DNA from: Prosapia bicincta
Lineage: Eukaryota > Arthropoda > Insecta > Hemiptera > Cercopidae
Length of the DNA stretch: 64,000 bases
Reading direction: 5' to 3'
Assembly (NCBI GenBank): GCA_036971475.1
Contig: JBAIZL010000002.1
Location: 356,793,582 to 356,857,581, forward strand
The position numbers were made by a program, and so were the translations under genes. The notes under the pieces are model-generated. The model worked only from the letters and a program-made list of their open reading frames with translations. It made no database searches and had not been told where the DNA came from. Below are positions 11,700-22,639 of this stretch, one piece after another. Within the stretch, counting starts at the first letter, position 1; every line of letters starts with the position of its first letter.

Positions 11700-12890
11700 G
11701 ACCAACAATTATACACTGAGTACAAATAGTCAACAGTCTATGCGGGGAATTGACCAATCACATTGCAGGGGCCCGGTAGGTCTACGAAACACAAAGCAAA
11801 CGGTCGCTGTAAGACGTGAAGGCCTATATACCATGTTAAGCCAATATATATGATAGCCCACATAATGTGTTAAACAAATATGCATGTAAGCCTACATACA
11901 TACTATGCTAAGCCGACATACATGAATCCCTAAATGCGCCTACTATGTCGGTAAACCACCGGCAAAAGCCTTTATGAACTGAGCCTGACACATATTTACA
12001 CCTCGTCTATCAGGTAGAACCTCAGGCAGGCAACCGTATAATATGGGGAGTACTCTATGGTATAGCTAACAATGCATACCACCATAGCTGTGTAAAGGCG
12101 GCTACCAATGCATAACCTATCACGCCCACATAGATGACGGTCAACAAATACTACAATATAATTTTAAAAAGTCACGCAACCTATATACAGTGCTAAGCCA
12201 GCATTCATGTTAACCTATATAGGCATATATACTATGTTAAGCCAGCATGCAATATACTCTAAATAGCCATATATACGCTGTTAAACCAATATGCGTGTAA
12301 ACCTACTCAAATACTATGCTAAGCCAACACGCATGCTATCATACATAGGCGTATACACTATGTTAAGCCTACATACATGATAGCCTACATAATATGTTAA
12401 ACAAATATGTGTGTAAGCCTGCATAGATATTATGCTAAGCCGACAAGGGCCTACAAATTATAACACATTATATCCAATGCATAGTTTAGCTAATGGTTAT
12501 CACACACTATCCTACATGTTGCCTACAAATTACCACATAATATCTGATACATAGTCTGGCTAATCATTAACACATAGTATCCGATGCATAGTCTGACGAT
12601 GGGTTAACATATAGTATCCGATAAGTAGTTTGAGTATGCCCCAACACATAATATCCAGTGCATAGCCTCGCTAACGGTTAACACATCGTATCCGATGAGA
12701 AGTTTGAATACAAGTTAACACATAATATCCAGTGCATAGCCTGGCTAATGACCAACATACAGTATCCGATGCATAGCTGGGCTAATAGTTAACTAATAGT
12801 TAGCTTGACTATGGGTTAACATAAAGTATCCGATAAGTACCCCAGGCCTGACTATAACCCAACACATAATCTCCAGTGCATAGCCAGGCT
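11700..12890. repeat. Second satellite-like region, two unit types
   Basis: From about 11820 to 12440, units combine TATGCTAAGCC or TATGTTAAGCC with ACATACATG and GTAAGCCTACATA. From about 12470 to 12890 the units are built on TTAACACATA, then GTATCCGATGCATAG, then TCTGGCTAATGG. The two arrays abut each other and the previous satellite. No coding region. Confidence 0.75.
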
Positions 12891-12898
12891 TATCTTGT

Positions 12899-13099
12899 CT
12901 ATCGGTTTCCGGAAGGTTTCCGGTTTGACAGAATATTTTGAAATTCCGAGTATATATTCGTGATTCTATGATTCTCATTATCTTTAGAGCTTGACCCTAC
13001 ATATGATTTTACGGAAACTCTTTCAACGGGATATTTTTCGCCTTTAGGCTCTAATTTCCCATCCGGAAGTGTTGAAACGGGCGAAACCTTTCTCCCCAT
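12899..13099 (-). CDS. Small unidentified ORF
   Basis: A 66-residue minus-strand frame starting MGRKVSPVSTLPDGKLEP and rich in K, S and N. I do not recognise it. It sits at the edge of the satellite and is GC-richer than the sequence to its right, so it may be a relic of an exon or of an element. No splice sites that fix an exon were found. Treat as hypothetical. Confidence 0.2.
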   Translation of the reverse strand: MGRKVSPVSTLPDGKLEPKGEKYPVERVSVKSYVGSSSKDNENHRITNIYSEFQNILSNRKPSGNR

Positions 13100-13199
13100 A
13101 TTGGTGCTGCCATCTATTGGAGTGTTTTAATCTTTGTCATCATTAATGACTTTTGGTATTACTAAAGGAAAAGGTTTGGAGTTACATATTTGGGTTGTT

Positions 13200-14325
13200 T
13201 GCTCTAAATTATATTTTGGATGTTGACTCATATACGCAATGATTGCTGTATGCATAAAGCATTGGAAAACAGCTTTTAGAAAACCTGGAAAGGCATAACA
13301 TTGTTTGTGTTACTAAATACATTAGGTTTTGAAGGACCATTCTGTGTGGAAATAACTATTAAACTCTAGTATACGACATTTCCTAGAATTCTAGTTTAAA
13401 AAAGTGTATGAAAATTAGGAAAAATAAACACAATCCTAACGATGTGATTAGATATAAAACAGAAAAAAAACTACACTGGATTTTTATTGGGAATGTTTAT
13501 GTTTGGAGTTAATGCCATATTTATTTGTGTGTAATATCTAGGAGGGAATTGAATATTGATGCCTTCCTTTTGTAGAATTCAAAGAATTTTAACGGGAAAA
13601 TTTGTAATTAAAAAAATCTAAAGTAAAACATGAAATTTTATTAAAAAAGGAAAAACGTTCATCTTTAACGTACTTTAAGATAATAAACAGCAAAAAGAAC
13701 TTCCCATAGTGTAATACAAAGTTATATGGAAAAAATTAATGTTGCTATTGCATTAGCAGACTATTTGTGAGCCAAGCATAAGATGACTTGGGAAAGCCCT
13801 CGCATCCCTCCGATGGATACAAGAGCCCCCACATCGTGCTCTATGCAAAGGTGAGTTGGTGGGATGTTTATGTTTGCTGTGATGTACGAATAGTTGGGAA
13901 TTTGGTTGCATTGTGTTCTGTTATGTAAAGACTTTTAATGAAATAGAAGTTGTACAGATGTTGGTGGTAATGAAAATAATAAGATTAAACAAGCTAAGCT
14001 AAAATAACCCAAGAGTGGTGGTAGAACGTCTGGCAAAAATTAAATCTATTCATACCATGTTTATGCTATTAGTAAATATAAAATAATTTTGCTACACGCC
14101 CAGATAAAATTACCTCTTTTCTAGCAACAAGCTTAGATTCCAGGAACAATGAATGTTTCCGTGGAAACAATAATGTAACCTCAGTGCATGCTACTAGCCA
14201 ACCATACATTAGTCATTTTTAATATCTTTACAAGAAAATAATTTGTAATATATTTACAATACAGAATTTTGTATTATTCACCGATTTAAATATTAAAATA
14301 GGTCTATTTGTCTAAAAGTAAGATA
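13200..14325 (-). repeat. Dispersed repeat, copy 2 of an inverted pair
   Basis: Aligns by eye, in reverse complement, with 4478-5645 over nearly its whole length. Examples are GAGCCAAGCATAAGATGAC against the block near 5005, ACACGCCCAGATAAAATTAC against 4680, and AACAATAATGTAACCTCAG against 4608. Family unknown. Confidence 0.75.
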
Positions 14326-14934
14326 CATAAAGCGTAATGAATTTGTTCTGCTTTGTATTGACGTAGAAACTGAAGCCATTAAAACCTAATATTAGGATTA
14401 AAACGACGTAATAATCTTCCAACAAATTGTATATTTAATTCGATAAATTTATTTTCGATAAAGTATCTTTTACGATTTTTTTCGATACATTCCCGAAGAC
14501 TATATTTAATATAAATTTTATAGCTTTGTATTTTATTTGTTTAGTGTTTTAGATATCCTAAAATGCTCAAAGAGTTACATATAAAGCTGGATGTGTAGGT
14601 TTTACTTAATGACCTATATAAACAGTAGTTGGACATAATCGTTGATACTTAGCCATTAGTACTCGAAGAAGTCGTTCAATACAGCAAAGCACATATACAC
14701 AGACAGCAACAGAGCATCACATAAACTTTTAACTCAAAACAATAACACTTTTTTCAACTACAACCAATTTTACCCACGCACAATAAACACCATAAACATT
14801 GAATTTTATATAAACTAATTAGGGCTCAAACAATTTAAGTTGAGACTTAAACAAATGACTTTAATAAAGATTTCACCCCATCATAGCGTAATTCGACATG
14901 AAAAACCAGTCTCAGGGCCCCCATCAAAATTTTA
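14326..14934. other. Unassigned AT-rich sequence
   Basis: Nothing recognisable. CA-rich stretches occur at 14690-14780. Confidence 0.35.
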
Positions 14935-14993
14935 AAAAAATCAAGTGTAAATGGAAATGGAAACAACGTAATAACCTCCAACCGTTACTAACA

Positions 14994-15047
14994 GTCGGTT
15001 AGATCGCCTTACCGGTCTAACTTCCGACCGCCTCACAAGACTGAGGC
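14994..15047. other. Two consecutive hairpins in a GC-rich patch
   Basis: GTCGG+TTAGA (14994-15003) pairs with TCTAA (15016-15020) and CCGAC (15024-15028) around a 12-nt loop with a 3-nt bulge. GCCTCA (15030-15035) then pairs with TGAGGC (15042-15047). The patch at 14935-15115 is much GC-richer than its surroundings. Function unknown; it may belong to the 5' part of the adjacent PLE relic or another retroelement. Confidence 0.4.
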
Positions 15048-15370
15048 AGTCGCCGGCGTGTCGGTCCGTACGTCTCTGGGTTACTCCGTGGCCGGAAAAT
15101 CCGCTTCGAGTATGAATGAATGCAGTGTATCGGAATTGTGTTACCTATAATAGGCTCGGCGCGGGCAAAAATATATAATCCCATATAATGTTACGACGGC
15201 CTGCCCGTTCTCGCAAAATTCAATCAATGACTTATTTACGTCATTATGCTGTTTATTTCGTTAACGTTAAATAGTTTTTTTCAATTATGGACAATGAGTG
15301 ATGCAATGGGCTTAATAATTGAAAATATTATAGGCTTTATATCTTAGATATCTGTTTCATAAGAATTTTA

Positions 15371-15850
15371 TTGAAGGGCTCCCCGCATTTCCTTTCTCCA
15401 GGTGGCTCCCGATTGCCCATCACTGCCTCTGTTTTCATTGAACAAACACTTCAAATACTAGAAAACGTGCTCACAACAAACAAAACTCCACAAAAACTTA
15501 CCAAAAAAATCATAATACTCACCAATCTCTTAACACAAATTCTACACACAAAACGATGGCCTGCCTTGCGTTTCCCCATCTCAGGTAAATAGCTGAAATA
15601 TTCCTCAAACACATCGAACAATAATACGTCCTGTAGAACAACAAACATACAGATAAACAAATATATGTACTACCATAGGTATGTAGAAGACATTTTACTA
15701 TTAAACAAAGGCAATAAATGGCAAATCCAAAAAATACACAATTGCATCAACACCACATACCAAAGTCTAACATTCGCCCTCGAATTAGAAGACAATAATA
15801 ACATAAATTTTGATTTCTTAAATAAAAATAAAGATTACAGATGTGCGACG
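15371..15850 (+). pseudogene. Decayed PLE reverse-transcriptase fragment
   Basis: The first frame (15371-15592) contains KGSPHFLSP and then ASVFIEQTLQ, resembling the PLE RT motif GSPLSP followed by the A..f.e helix, with a small insertion. The second frame (15665-15850) has YHRYVEDILLL, the catalytic motif normally Y(V/A)DD with the first D changed to E, then the downstream 'f..e.e...inFdFLn' strand. Frameshifts separate the two. This copy cannot be active. Confidence 0.65.
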
Positions 15851-16779
15851 CCAATTTGCCTGCAATTGACTGTAGAATAATTGGAATTTATATTTATTAT
15901 TTACCATAACGGCAATAACTAGAGCAAGCAGAAATTATTAAATTCGTAGAAAAACCAATTCTCTACGTCCACGGCTAGAGCAATATCTTTCTGTTGTCCC
16001 CTAAATCTACATCGTCCGATATATTTTTTTAACAATAATGCGAGTAAATAGTATTGCGGGTTAAATGATGATTCTAGTACAAATTTTTGTTTAATTAGGT
16101 ATTACGCTCTCCAAAAACATCATTTAAAGGTCACTGTAACCTAAATAGTAGATCCAGATTAACCGTGTTAAATATTTGTGCGAATGTGTATTATCCATTC
16201 TTAAAATATTATTATTTTATTACCCATTCTTTTATTATTCTTTTACTCTTGTTTGAACAAACTGTTTAGTTAAAGATATGGGTGTAATTGTACACTTTTA
16301 AATCTCTTAATAATTATTGATAATGCACATTGAATCGCGAGTATTAATTTATTAACTTCCGTTTATAGTGACATCATCAATGAGTTATAACTATTGCAAT
16401 CTGACGCCATCGAAGGGTTGATGCGGCATTGGCTTCGAAACGAGCTTGAGTCGATAAGTTTTATAATTGTAATTCAGTGAGCATTGTTAATGAATTATTA
16501 CCATCACTTCATAAGATCAGCTAAACTACACTAAAGCAGTGGTTGACGGAAAGTAAACCAGAGACTAAACCGAGCGCTTTAAAACATGACATTTCTGGTT
16601 CTGCAAAATAAAACAAGTAATAGAGAAACAAATGTGGGTAAATTCCTACTAAGGTCAACAAAGAAATATTTGATTGTAATTACTTTTTATTTTATAATTG
16701 CAATTAACATAAATATGTATATACATATAACAAAATCACAATCTCTTGAATTAGGTAGTCTATTACGTTCGGTGAATCT
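15851..16779. other. Unassigned AT-rich sequence
   Basis: Probably includes 3' sequence of the preceding PLE. A stretch at about 16405-16452 ending in CTTCGAAACGAGC resembles PLE termini but lacks a proper core. No gene seen. Confidence 0.35.
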
Positions 16780-19265
16780 TAATTAATCACTTTAACATTA
16801 GTTTTGTAACCGAACTTTAAATTTTGTAAATTTGTGCAACCTTACTGAGACAGAGCTTCATCAGTGACTTCTGCTTGGTGATGTCAGGCAGTGACGGTTT
16901 TAATGACTTTTAAAAGTTTTCGATAGTATCAAAGAGTATGTGTGATTTGTTTGGGTTTGTTCGTTTATTATCTTTGTACTTTGTGTTTTTGGATGTCTGT
17001 AAATTTCACATTGTTCTAGTGTGATGAGATGTGATCCTTTTTTGTTGATGTGTAAGATTTCTAGGTTATGGTAAATGTCTGTGTTTTTGTGTCCTGTTTC
17101 TTTCATGTGATTGTAGAATGCTGAGTTGGTTTTCTGTTTGTGTTCCTCGACGTCTTGTTTAAGGCTGCGACCTGTTTGCTCACTGTAGAATTTGTTGCAT
17201 TCGTTGCAGTTTAATTTGTATACGGCTGGTGCCTATATTGTATCTTTGTTGTTGGTGTCGTGTTGTATTTAGAATTGTAAAATGTTATTAGTTTTCAATC
17301 CTGTTTTTTTTAAATGTGTGAGTTTTTTACTTGATAATTTGTTTATGTATGGTGTTATGATGTATTTGTTTTCCCTCTCTGTGTTAACTTTAGTGTTTTT
17401 TTGTATATTGTGCCATATTTTGTCTATTATTGGGGTATTCCATCCATTTATGTATGCTAAATATTTAATGGTATCTAGTTCTTTGTATATATTTTCTTTG
17501 GTCATTGGAACTTCTATAAGTATATGGAGCATGGATCTGAAGGCAGCGTGTTTGTGTTGGATAGAGTAGTTTGAGGTGTTGTGGATAAGTATGACTGTCG
17601 TTGTCAGTATCCTGTAAATGTTGAAGCTATGTTTTTGTGTGTGGCTTTTTATTATGGGGTGGTCGAGGAAGTTTACAGATAGGTTGGTTTCAATCTCTTA
17701 GGTGAACTGAGTTTTGGGTGTATTTTATTAGTGTGGGTAAGGAGTTTTTCACATTGTCGGGTGTTGCCTCTATGTAGAGTTATGATATCATCGACGTATC
17801 TGTACTAGTAAATGATTGTGTGTGTGTGTGTGTGTGTATTGTTTGTGAATATCTTGGTGTTTTCTATATGTTGTAGGACAAAATTTTCCTTAGGATACTG
17901 CTGGTAGGACTTTCCATGGGTATGCGATCTGGTTGTGAATAGAAGTTTCAGTTGTGGGTGAAATAGTCTTGTTTGGTGATGGTTTAGAGGATGATTAGGA
18001 TTTCGGATTGGTTTTTGGTATGTTGTTTTGTATTAATTGGGTTTATACGATGTTGAGGGTTTCGGATACGTGTATGTTGGTGTACATATTTGTTATGTCG
18101 AGTTGTAGTAGTGTTGAATTGTATAGTACGTTTTATGTCTTTTATTTTATTTATGAGGTTTGTTCTGTTTTTTATGTGCGCTTCTGTATTCAAGTTAACA
18201 GATCGTTTGATTATTTAGTTCATGTTTTTTTGTTAGTTTATGTGCAGGGGCATTTTAGTAGTTGATGATGGCTAGGATGGGGACATTGGGTTGGTGAATT
18301 TTAAGGAGAGCGCGGAAGGTAGGCGCTTTCGGTTGGATTTGTTTTAAGTGGTATTTTTTGTTATTGCTGATAATGTATTAATTAGTTTTTTATAAGGTCC
18401 TGTGATTATTCTCAGTTGGATCTGTATGTAGTTGTATTATATTATTATTTAATATGTATTCATTGATTTTGTCATTTAGGCTTTTTGTATTAATAATTAC
18501 CTAGGTGTTCCCTTTTTCTGCTGTGGTGAGTGTGGTGTTTAGTTGAGCTTTTTGTTTTATGTTTACGCTTTGTTGTTTACTCTTTTGTTGGTTATGTTTT
18601 TGTGTCATATCGAAGTAAGTTTTAGTCTTTGGTGACGATTTTTTGTATGGAGTTTGTCGTATAATGTTTCTATTTGATATATTATTAGATTTATATTCTA
18701 GGTTCTATTTCAGGCCTTTGTTAATTAAATTCATTTCGTGTTGTGTGAATTTGGTATTAGTGAGGTTAACTGTACGGAGGTAGTATTTTTGTATGGGTTG
18801 AGAGTATGTTGTTTTTTTTTACATATTAGTTGTATAATCATTTTGTTGTGTTTATTTTTAATGTTTATTATTTTATTTGTTGCCCAATTATTAGTGTCTA
18901 ATATGATTTGTTGTGAGTTTGTGTCTGATCGTGTTGGCGAGATTAGGTGAAGTTGGTATAACTTTTGGTTTAGTCTTTATTGATATATAAAGTTTTAATG
19001 GTTTGTTTTATGTAAATTAAACATTTACACTATATAAAATTTACAGACACACAAACACACAAAGAACAATCATGTTAAACGAACAAACCCAATACAAATG
19101 ACACATACTCTTTGATATTCGAAAACCTGCCTTTAAAACCGCCACTTTTTAACCCAACATCTCCAAGCAGAAGACACTGATGTACATCGCCACATTACGA
19201 TCGAAAACGTTCTGTCTCGTAAATTTTTACAAAATTTAAAGTTCGGATAGTCATCAACTAATGTT
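16780..19265 (-). mobile_element. Near full-length decayed PLE with inverted ends
   Basis: A PLE on the minus strand running from 5' sequence near 19260 to 3' sequence near 16780. Its 3' terminal segment (about 16785-16975) recurs in inverted orientation at the 5' side (about 19083-19262), the foldback terminal organisation described for PLEs. CTGATGA and GAAAAC remnants of a hammerhead-like motif persist in the two ends. The plus-strand frames at 17282, 18008 and 18738 are shadows of the minus-strand protein. Confidence 0.8.
16900..18400 (-). pseudogene. PLE RT plus GIY-YIG polyprotein, frameshifted
   Basis: Read 5' to 3' on the minus strand: LPSALLKIHQP near 18320 (PLE 'LPKIHK' motif), LLQLDITNMYTNIHV near 18100 (RT catalytic strand), YRYVDDIITLHRGN near 17800 (intact YVDD), LSVNFLDHPI near 17670 (FLD motif), then the linker frame 17269-17532 with YLAYINGWNTPIID. 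The endonuclease follows at 17235-17100: AVYKLNCNECNKFYSEQTGR, where GVYK has become AVYK and YIGQT has become YSEQT. It ends with the domain at 16900-17106 (KETGHKNTD). Stops and frameshifts break it, and two key GIY-YIG residues are changed, so it is inactive. Confidence 0.82.
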
Positions 19266-19613
19266 AAAGTGATTAAATAAAAATCATTATATTAAGTGGC
19301 AAAATAGAAAGAGAATTTGCTTGGATTATTGAGATGGGCTATTTTGTTTGTTTGTTCTTATTTATTTGCCTTTTTTTCGTTTCTAATTTTTGAAGTTTAT
19401 GGTGGTATATAACTTCTCATTATATAGGGCGTTTAGGGTCGCTCCTAGGTTGGTATTGCTGAAATATTGTAATGTAAACTTTGTGTTTTACCCAAAATAA
19501 TGTTTATAATTAGGTTAAAATTTGGTAGTTTTTCGTAGGATAGAAACGGATATCATTGTAATGTTTGATAAAGTTCTTTTATAAATACCAATATGATTGA
19601 AATTATAAAAACC

Positions 19614-19733
19614 TTTCCCTGGTTACAGATGCAGACGTCGGGAACAGGCTTCTGAAACAGAAACATGCGACAACTTCTGGAACCGGAAAATCATATTTTA
19701 AAAAGGACCAAAAGTTGATTATTAACGGTAAGT
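19614..19733 (+). pseudogene. Exon-like block, copy 1 of a pair
   Basis: Starts after a good acceptor (TTCCCTGGTTACAG) and ends before GGTAAGTTTTATAG. One frame reads CRRREQASETETCDNFWNRK and then IIF and a stop. A second, similar block with its own splice-like borders lies about 650 bp downstream. Conserved borders suggest a duplicated terminal exon or an exon-derived repeat. Gene identity unknown. Confidence 0.35.
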
Positions 19734-20264
19734 TTTATAGCCTACTAATTGCTAATTTGTGTGTTATTGTATTATCAAAACAAGAGGTTTTTACCATTAT
19801 ATAGTCACACATAGTTAACGTGGATAATTTTCTATTTTTCTCATTATTTTCCTCTCCATTTGCATTCTAGCTAACTCTAATAGTTTGTTACATAAATCAC
19901 AAAGGCGCCTTAAAATATTTTTTTTAATAACAAACTTCAAGGTTTGCCCTTGTTATTGCTTCGTAGACTATTTGTTTAGGTAATTTTTGTTGCTAGTTAT
20001 CTACATTTTTATTGCAGGGGATGAATCTACCATGACATGTAAAGTGTAAAACTATCTCATATTAGATTTATTTATTATAAATGAGGTTTCACATGAACAA
20101 ATTTCTGTTACCAGATTTGTAATACAAGACTTTACAAGACACTAACTATTAATCCTTTTTTTATTAATGGTCAAAATATAAATCTTCAACTCACAGTTTT
20201 GAAACTCATAAGACTTTCTTTTAGAAGTAACAATATGTATAAAAATTATAAACACACTTTCCAG

Positions 20265-20382
20265 GCGGCAGATGCAGACATAGAGAACAGGCTTCTGAAA
20301 GGAAAACATGCGACAACTTCTAGAGCCGGAAAATCATATTTTATAAATGACCGAAATTGTTTATAAAGGTAAATCTTGTACT
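20265..20382 (+). pseudogene. Exon-like block, copy 2 of a pair
   Basis: Preceded by CACTTTCCAGGCGGCAG and followed by GGTAAATCTTG. The frame reads CRHREQASERKTCDNF, then a stop, then SRKIIFYK. It matches copy 1 over about 110 bp but carries an in-frame TAG, so at least this copy is broken if it was coding. Confidence 0.35.
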
Positions 20383-20454
20383 ATTTGTAAGATTGTAAAA
20401 CTATCCCTAATAAGTACAGCTGAGATGTTGTGGGCTGAGATGTTGGTCCCCAAG

Positions 20455-20660
20455 GAGTATTATTAGACATCCATTGATGTTACACCTTTATTCACTAAAC
20501 CTCCTGTATGTTTAGCTACTAATAATTTAAAAACTTAGGTATTTAATAAGAGTTAGTTACAATTTTACCTAATAATGCTTACTCTCAGTTCAACAATGGG
20601 CTTTACAAACAAACTGTAGGCTCTCCTGTGGGATCTAATACCTAGCCTGTATAACCCAAT
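20455..20660 (+). pseudogene. Short PLE-type RT fragment
   Basis: One frame has SIDVTPLFTKPP, the RT first catalytic strand (normally 'SfDV.sLFTNIP'). A second frame about 120 bp downstream has FNNGLYKQTVGSPVGSNT and a stop, the 'Y.Q..G.pMGs' motif. Both fit a PLE-like RT with frameshift. Nothing else of this copy was found. Confidence 0.55.
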
Positions 20661-21660
20661 AGGGAATGGGGGATTTAGTATATCTGGGAAAAGTAAAACA
20701 CGTTTGAGTCTTTATTAACAGTTCGCCTCCGATATTGTTACTGCCGTTCATACGAATAGAACGTGTGATGCAGTCGGTTTATTTATTACTTATGAATAAA
20801 TGTAAAATTTAGGGTTGGAATAGAACTTAATACTTGATAAAGGTTTTTATAGATACATGTTTTAAGGGATAAGGGTAGGTATATTATTGATGGTTGGTAT
20901 AGGGAGAACAATTTTACAGGGTGATATATTTATTAACGATTTAGGAACTATACGCACTTCTAGTGATAAAAACAGCCTTTTTTTACATTTCCAGGACAGC
21001 AGAATGCAAGGTTTTTATTTTTAAACCGTCATTTATCTGGAAATTTTCGACCCAAGATGTTTCTTATACGAAACTAAAGAAGAAAGCTCGTATTTTCATC
21101 TGCTGCTTTCATTTTAAAATTATCTTCTACAGTTTAACAATGTTTGAGTAATTATCCCGAGAAAATGAGTAATGTTCGACTTTTGCGGATTGTTGAGGGG
21201 GAAATTTTGCACTGTCAGTTTTACCAACGTTTCGATGAAATATCAGACTTTTTTAAAATACGTAAATAGTAGCAGAATGGTAAAAAGACGTGGTGCTAAT
21301 AGTTTTTCAAAATATTTTGCAATTTTTTTGCATTTTGTGCAGGGTTTAGTGTATTAAACTATTGCTTCTCTGTAACCCGGGCCTAGTCCCTCAGAAACCC
21401 GCCCAGTCCTGGTGGCAGCCAACTTCTAGCGAGCTACCATTGTCTCACTTGCTCATCCGGTTAGTATACTTACCGTAAGTGAAGGCAAAGGGATTGATTG
21501 CCCATGTACCAAGCTCATAAGCTCTTTCCGTGGAGGATCAGGAGATAGTGAAATGAAACAGTGTGGTAGGTGTCGCGCTAAGAGAGGAATAAAAAAATAT
21601 GGCAAGAATGAAAACCTGCTGGAAAAATCCCACGAGAGATCATGCAGGTACCTTGGGGCT
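20661..21660. other. Unassigned; possible LINE 3' UTR at right
   Basis: ORFs at 20963-21151 and 21172-21357 have no recognisable domain. The GC-richer 21375-21660 part adjoins the minus-strand LINE and may be its 3' untranslated region. Confidence 0.3.
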
Positions 21661-21661
21661 A

Positions 21662-21663
<2 letters not shown>

Positions 21664-21717
<54 letters not shown>
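21664..21717. repeat. (AT)n microsatellite
   Basis: About 27 pure TA units. Confidence 0.95.
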
Positions 21718-21719
<2 letters not shown>

Positions 21720-21799
21720 TAAGGGATAAGGAGGGGTTTTACCTTACAAATATCTTGTAAGTGAGTCTGTGGCAGGAATAGCATGCACCTCTTCTTCTG

Positions 21800-22636
21800 C
21801 TGTTTACTCGACACTCAAAAGGCATGCAGTCAAATTAGTACTTCCGTTGGGGCAAAGCTGCGGCCCTGGAGAAGTGCCCCTGCGTCACCTGGAACATAAT
21901 TGTGAAGCAGAATCTATTAGTATGTATATTTTTGATGTTTGTATTGTGGTTAGAGCTAGGCCGTCTGGGTGGTTGTCGTGGGTGGGTTCGTATCTACCAA
22001 GTGAGGAAATGAGTGTGAGTGCTGTATGTGCATGAGCCTGTTTGTAGAACCTTGTTGCTAAGTGTAGGAGATGTTGCTTGTTGTTTGATGAAAGGCACTT
22101 TCAAATCAGTGTGAAGCAATGTTAACCTTTTACATCTAGGTGACTTTGTGATTATTCGCAAGACCTAGTTTCTGAATAACTGGAGTCTGCGTGTGCATGA
22201 GTAGTTTGCGTGGCCCTAGATGGATGAAGCGTACGTGAGTATGCTGCGCAACATAGATACGTATATAGTAGGGGCCGCCTGTAGTAAAAGCATGGGATAT
22301 AGTTGTATTAAACTAATTGTTGCTTTCTTTACGTGTTGGTAATGTGAGGGTTCCAAGTTAGGCCTCTGTCGAGTATGACTCCCTGATATTTACCTGGTTC
22401 CCCCAGTAGATGTCCTCGCCTAATAGTTTTAGTAGTGTGTTGAGTTTGTGTGTTTTACGTTTAGAGAGAAGCAGAGCTTGGCACTTGGCTACGTTCTCCT
22501 TAACTCTCCAGTAGCTCAGTCATGATATAAGAGCTTAAGGTGGTTCTCTAAATTTGAGTGTATTAGATGGAGCTCCCATGACTGGGCGGATAACGCGGTG
22601 TCATCTGCAAGTATGGCCACTTGTGTTTTGAGTGTT
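21800..22636 (-). pseudogene. Jockey-like LINE RT, 3' part
   Basis: On the minus strand the frame reads TTLKTQVAILADDTALSAQS, with LADDTA in place of the RT catalytic YADDTA. About 300 bp later another frame has SMLRSILTYASSI and then LRIITKSPRCKRLTLLHTDL, the 'LR.i...pr......lh.dl..P' thumb region of jockey/CR1-type RTs. Several stops and frameshifts. The upstream half of the RT lies beyond the Merlin insertion at 23860-23930. Confidence 0.7.
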
Positions 22637-22639
22637 GTC

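Noticed and set aside
10460..12890. CRISPR-like array
   Set aside because: Repeats and spacers are not distinct, all units drift together, and the sequence is eukaryotic. It is satellite DNA.
16405..16452. Further hammerhead candidate (GTTGATGCGG, CTTCGAAACGAGC)
   Set aside because: The CTGANGA core and a proper stem II cannot be formed together. It only resembles the other PLE ends in GAAACG.
17282..18950. Several plus-strand open frames (17282-17569, 18008-18265, 18738-18950) with hydrophobic, membrane-like sequence
   Set aside because: They are antisense to a CA-rich PLE polyprotein on the minus strand; the runs of F, V, C and Y come from reverse-complemented Asn/Thr/His codons.
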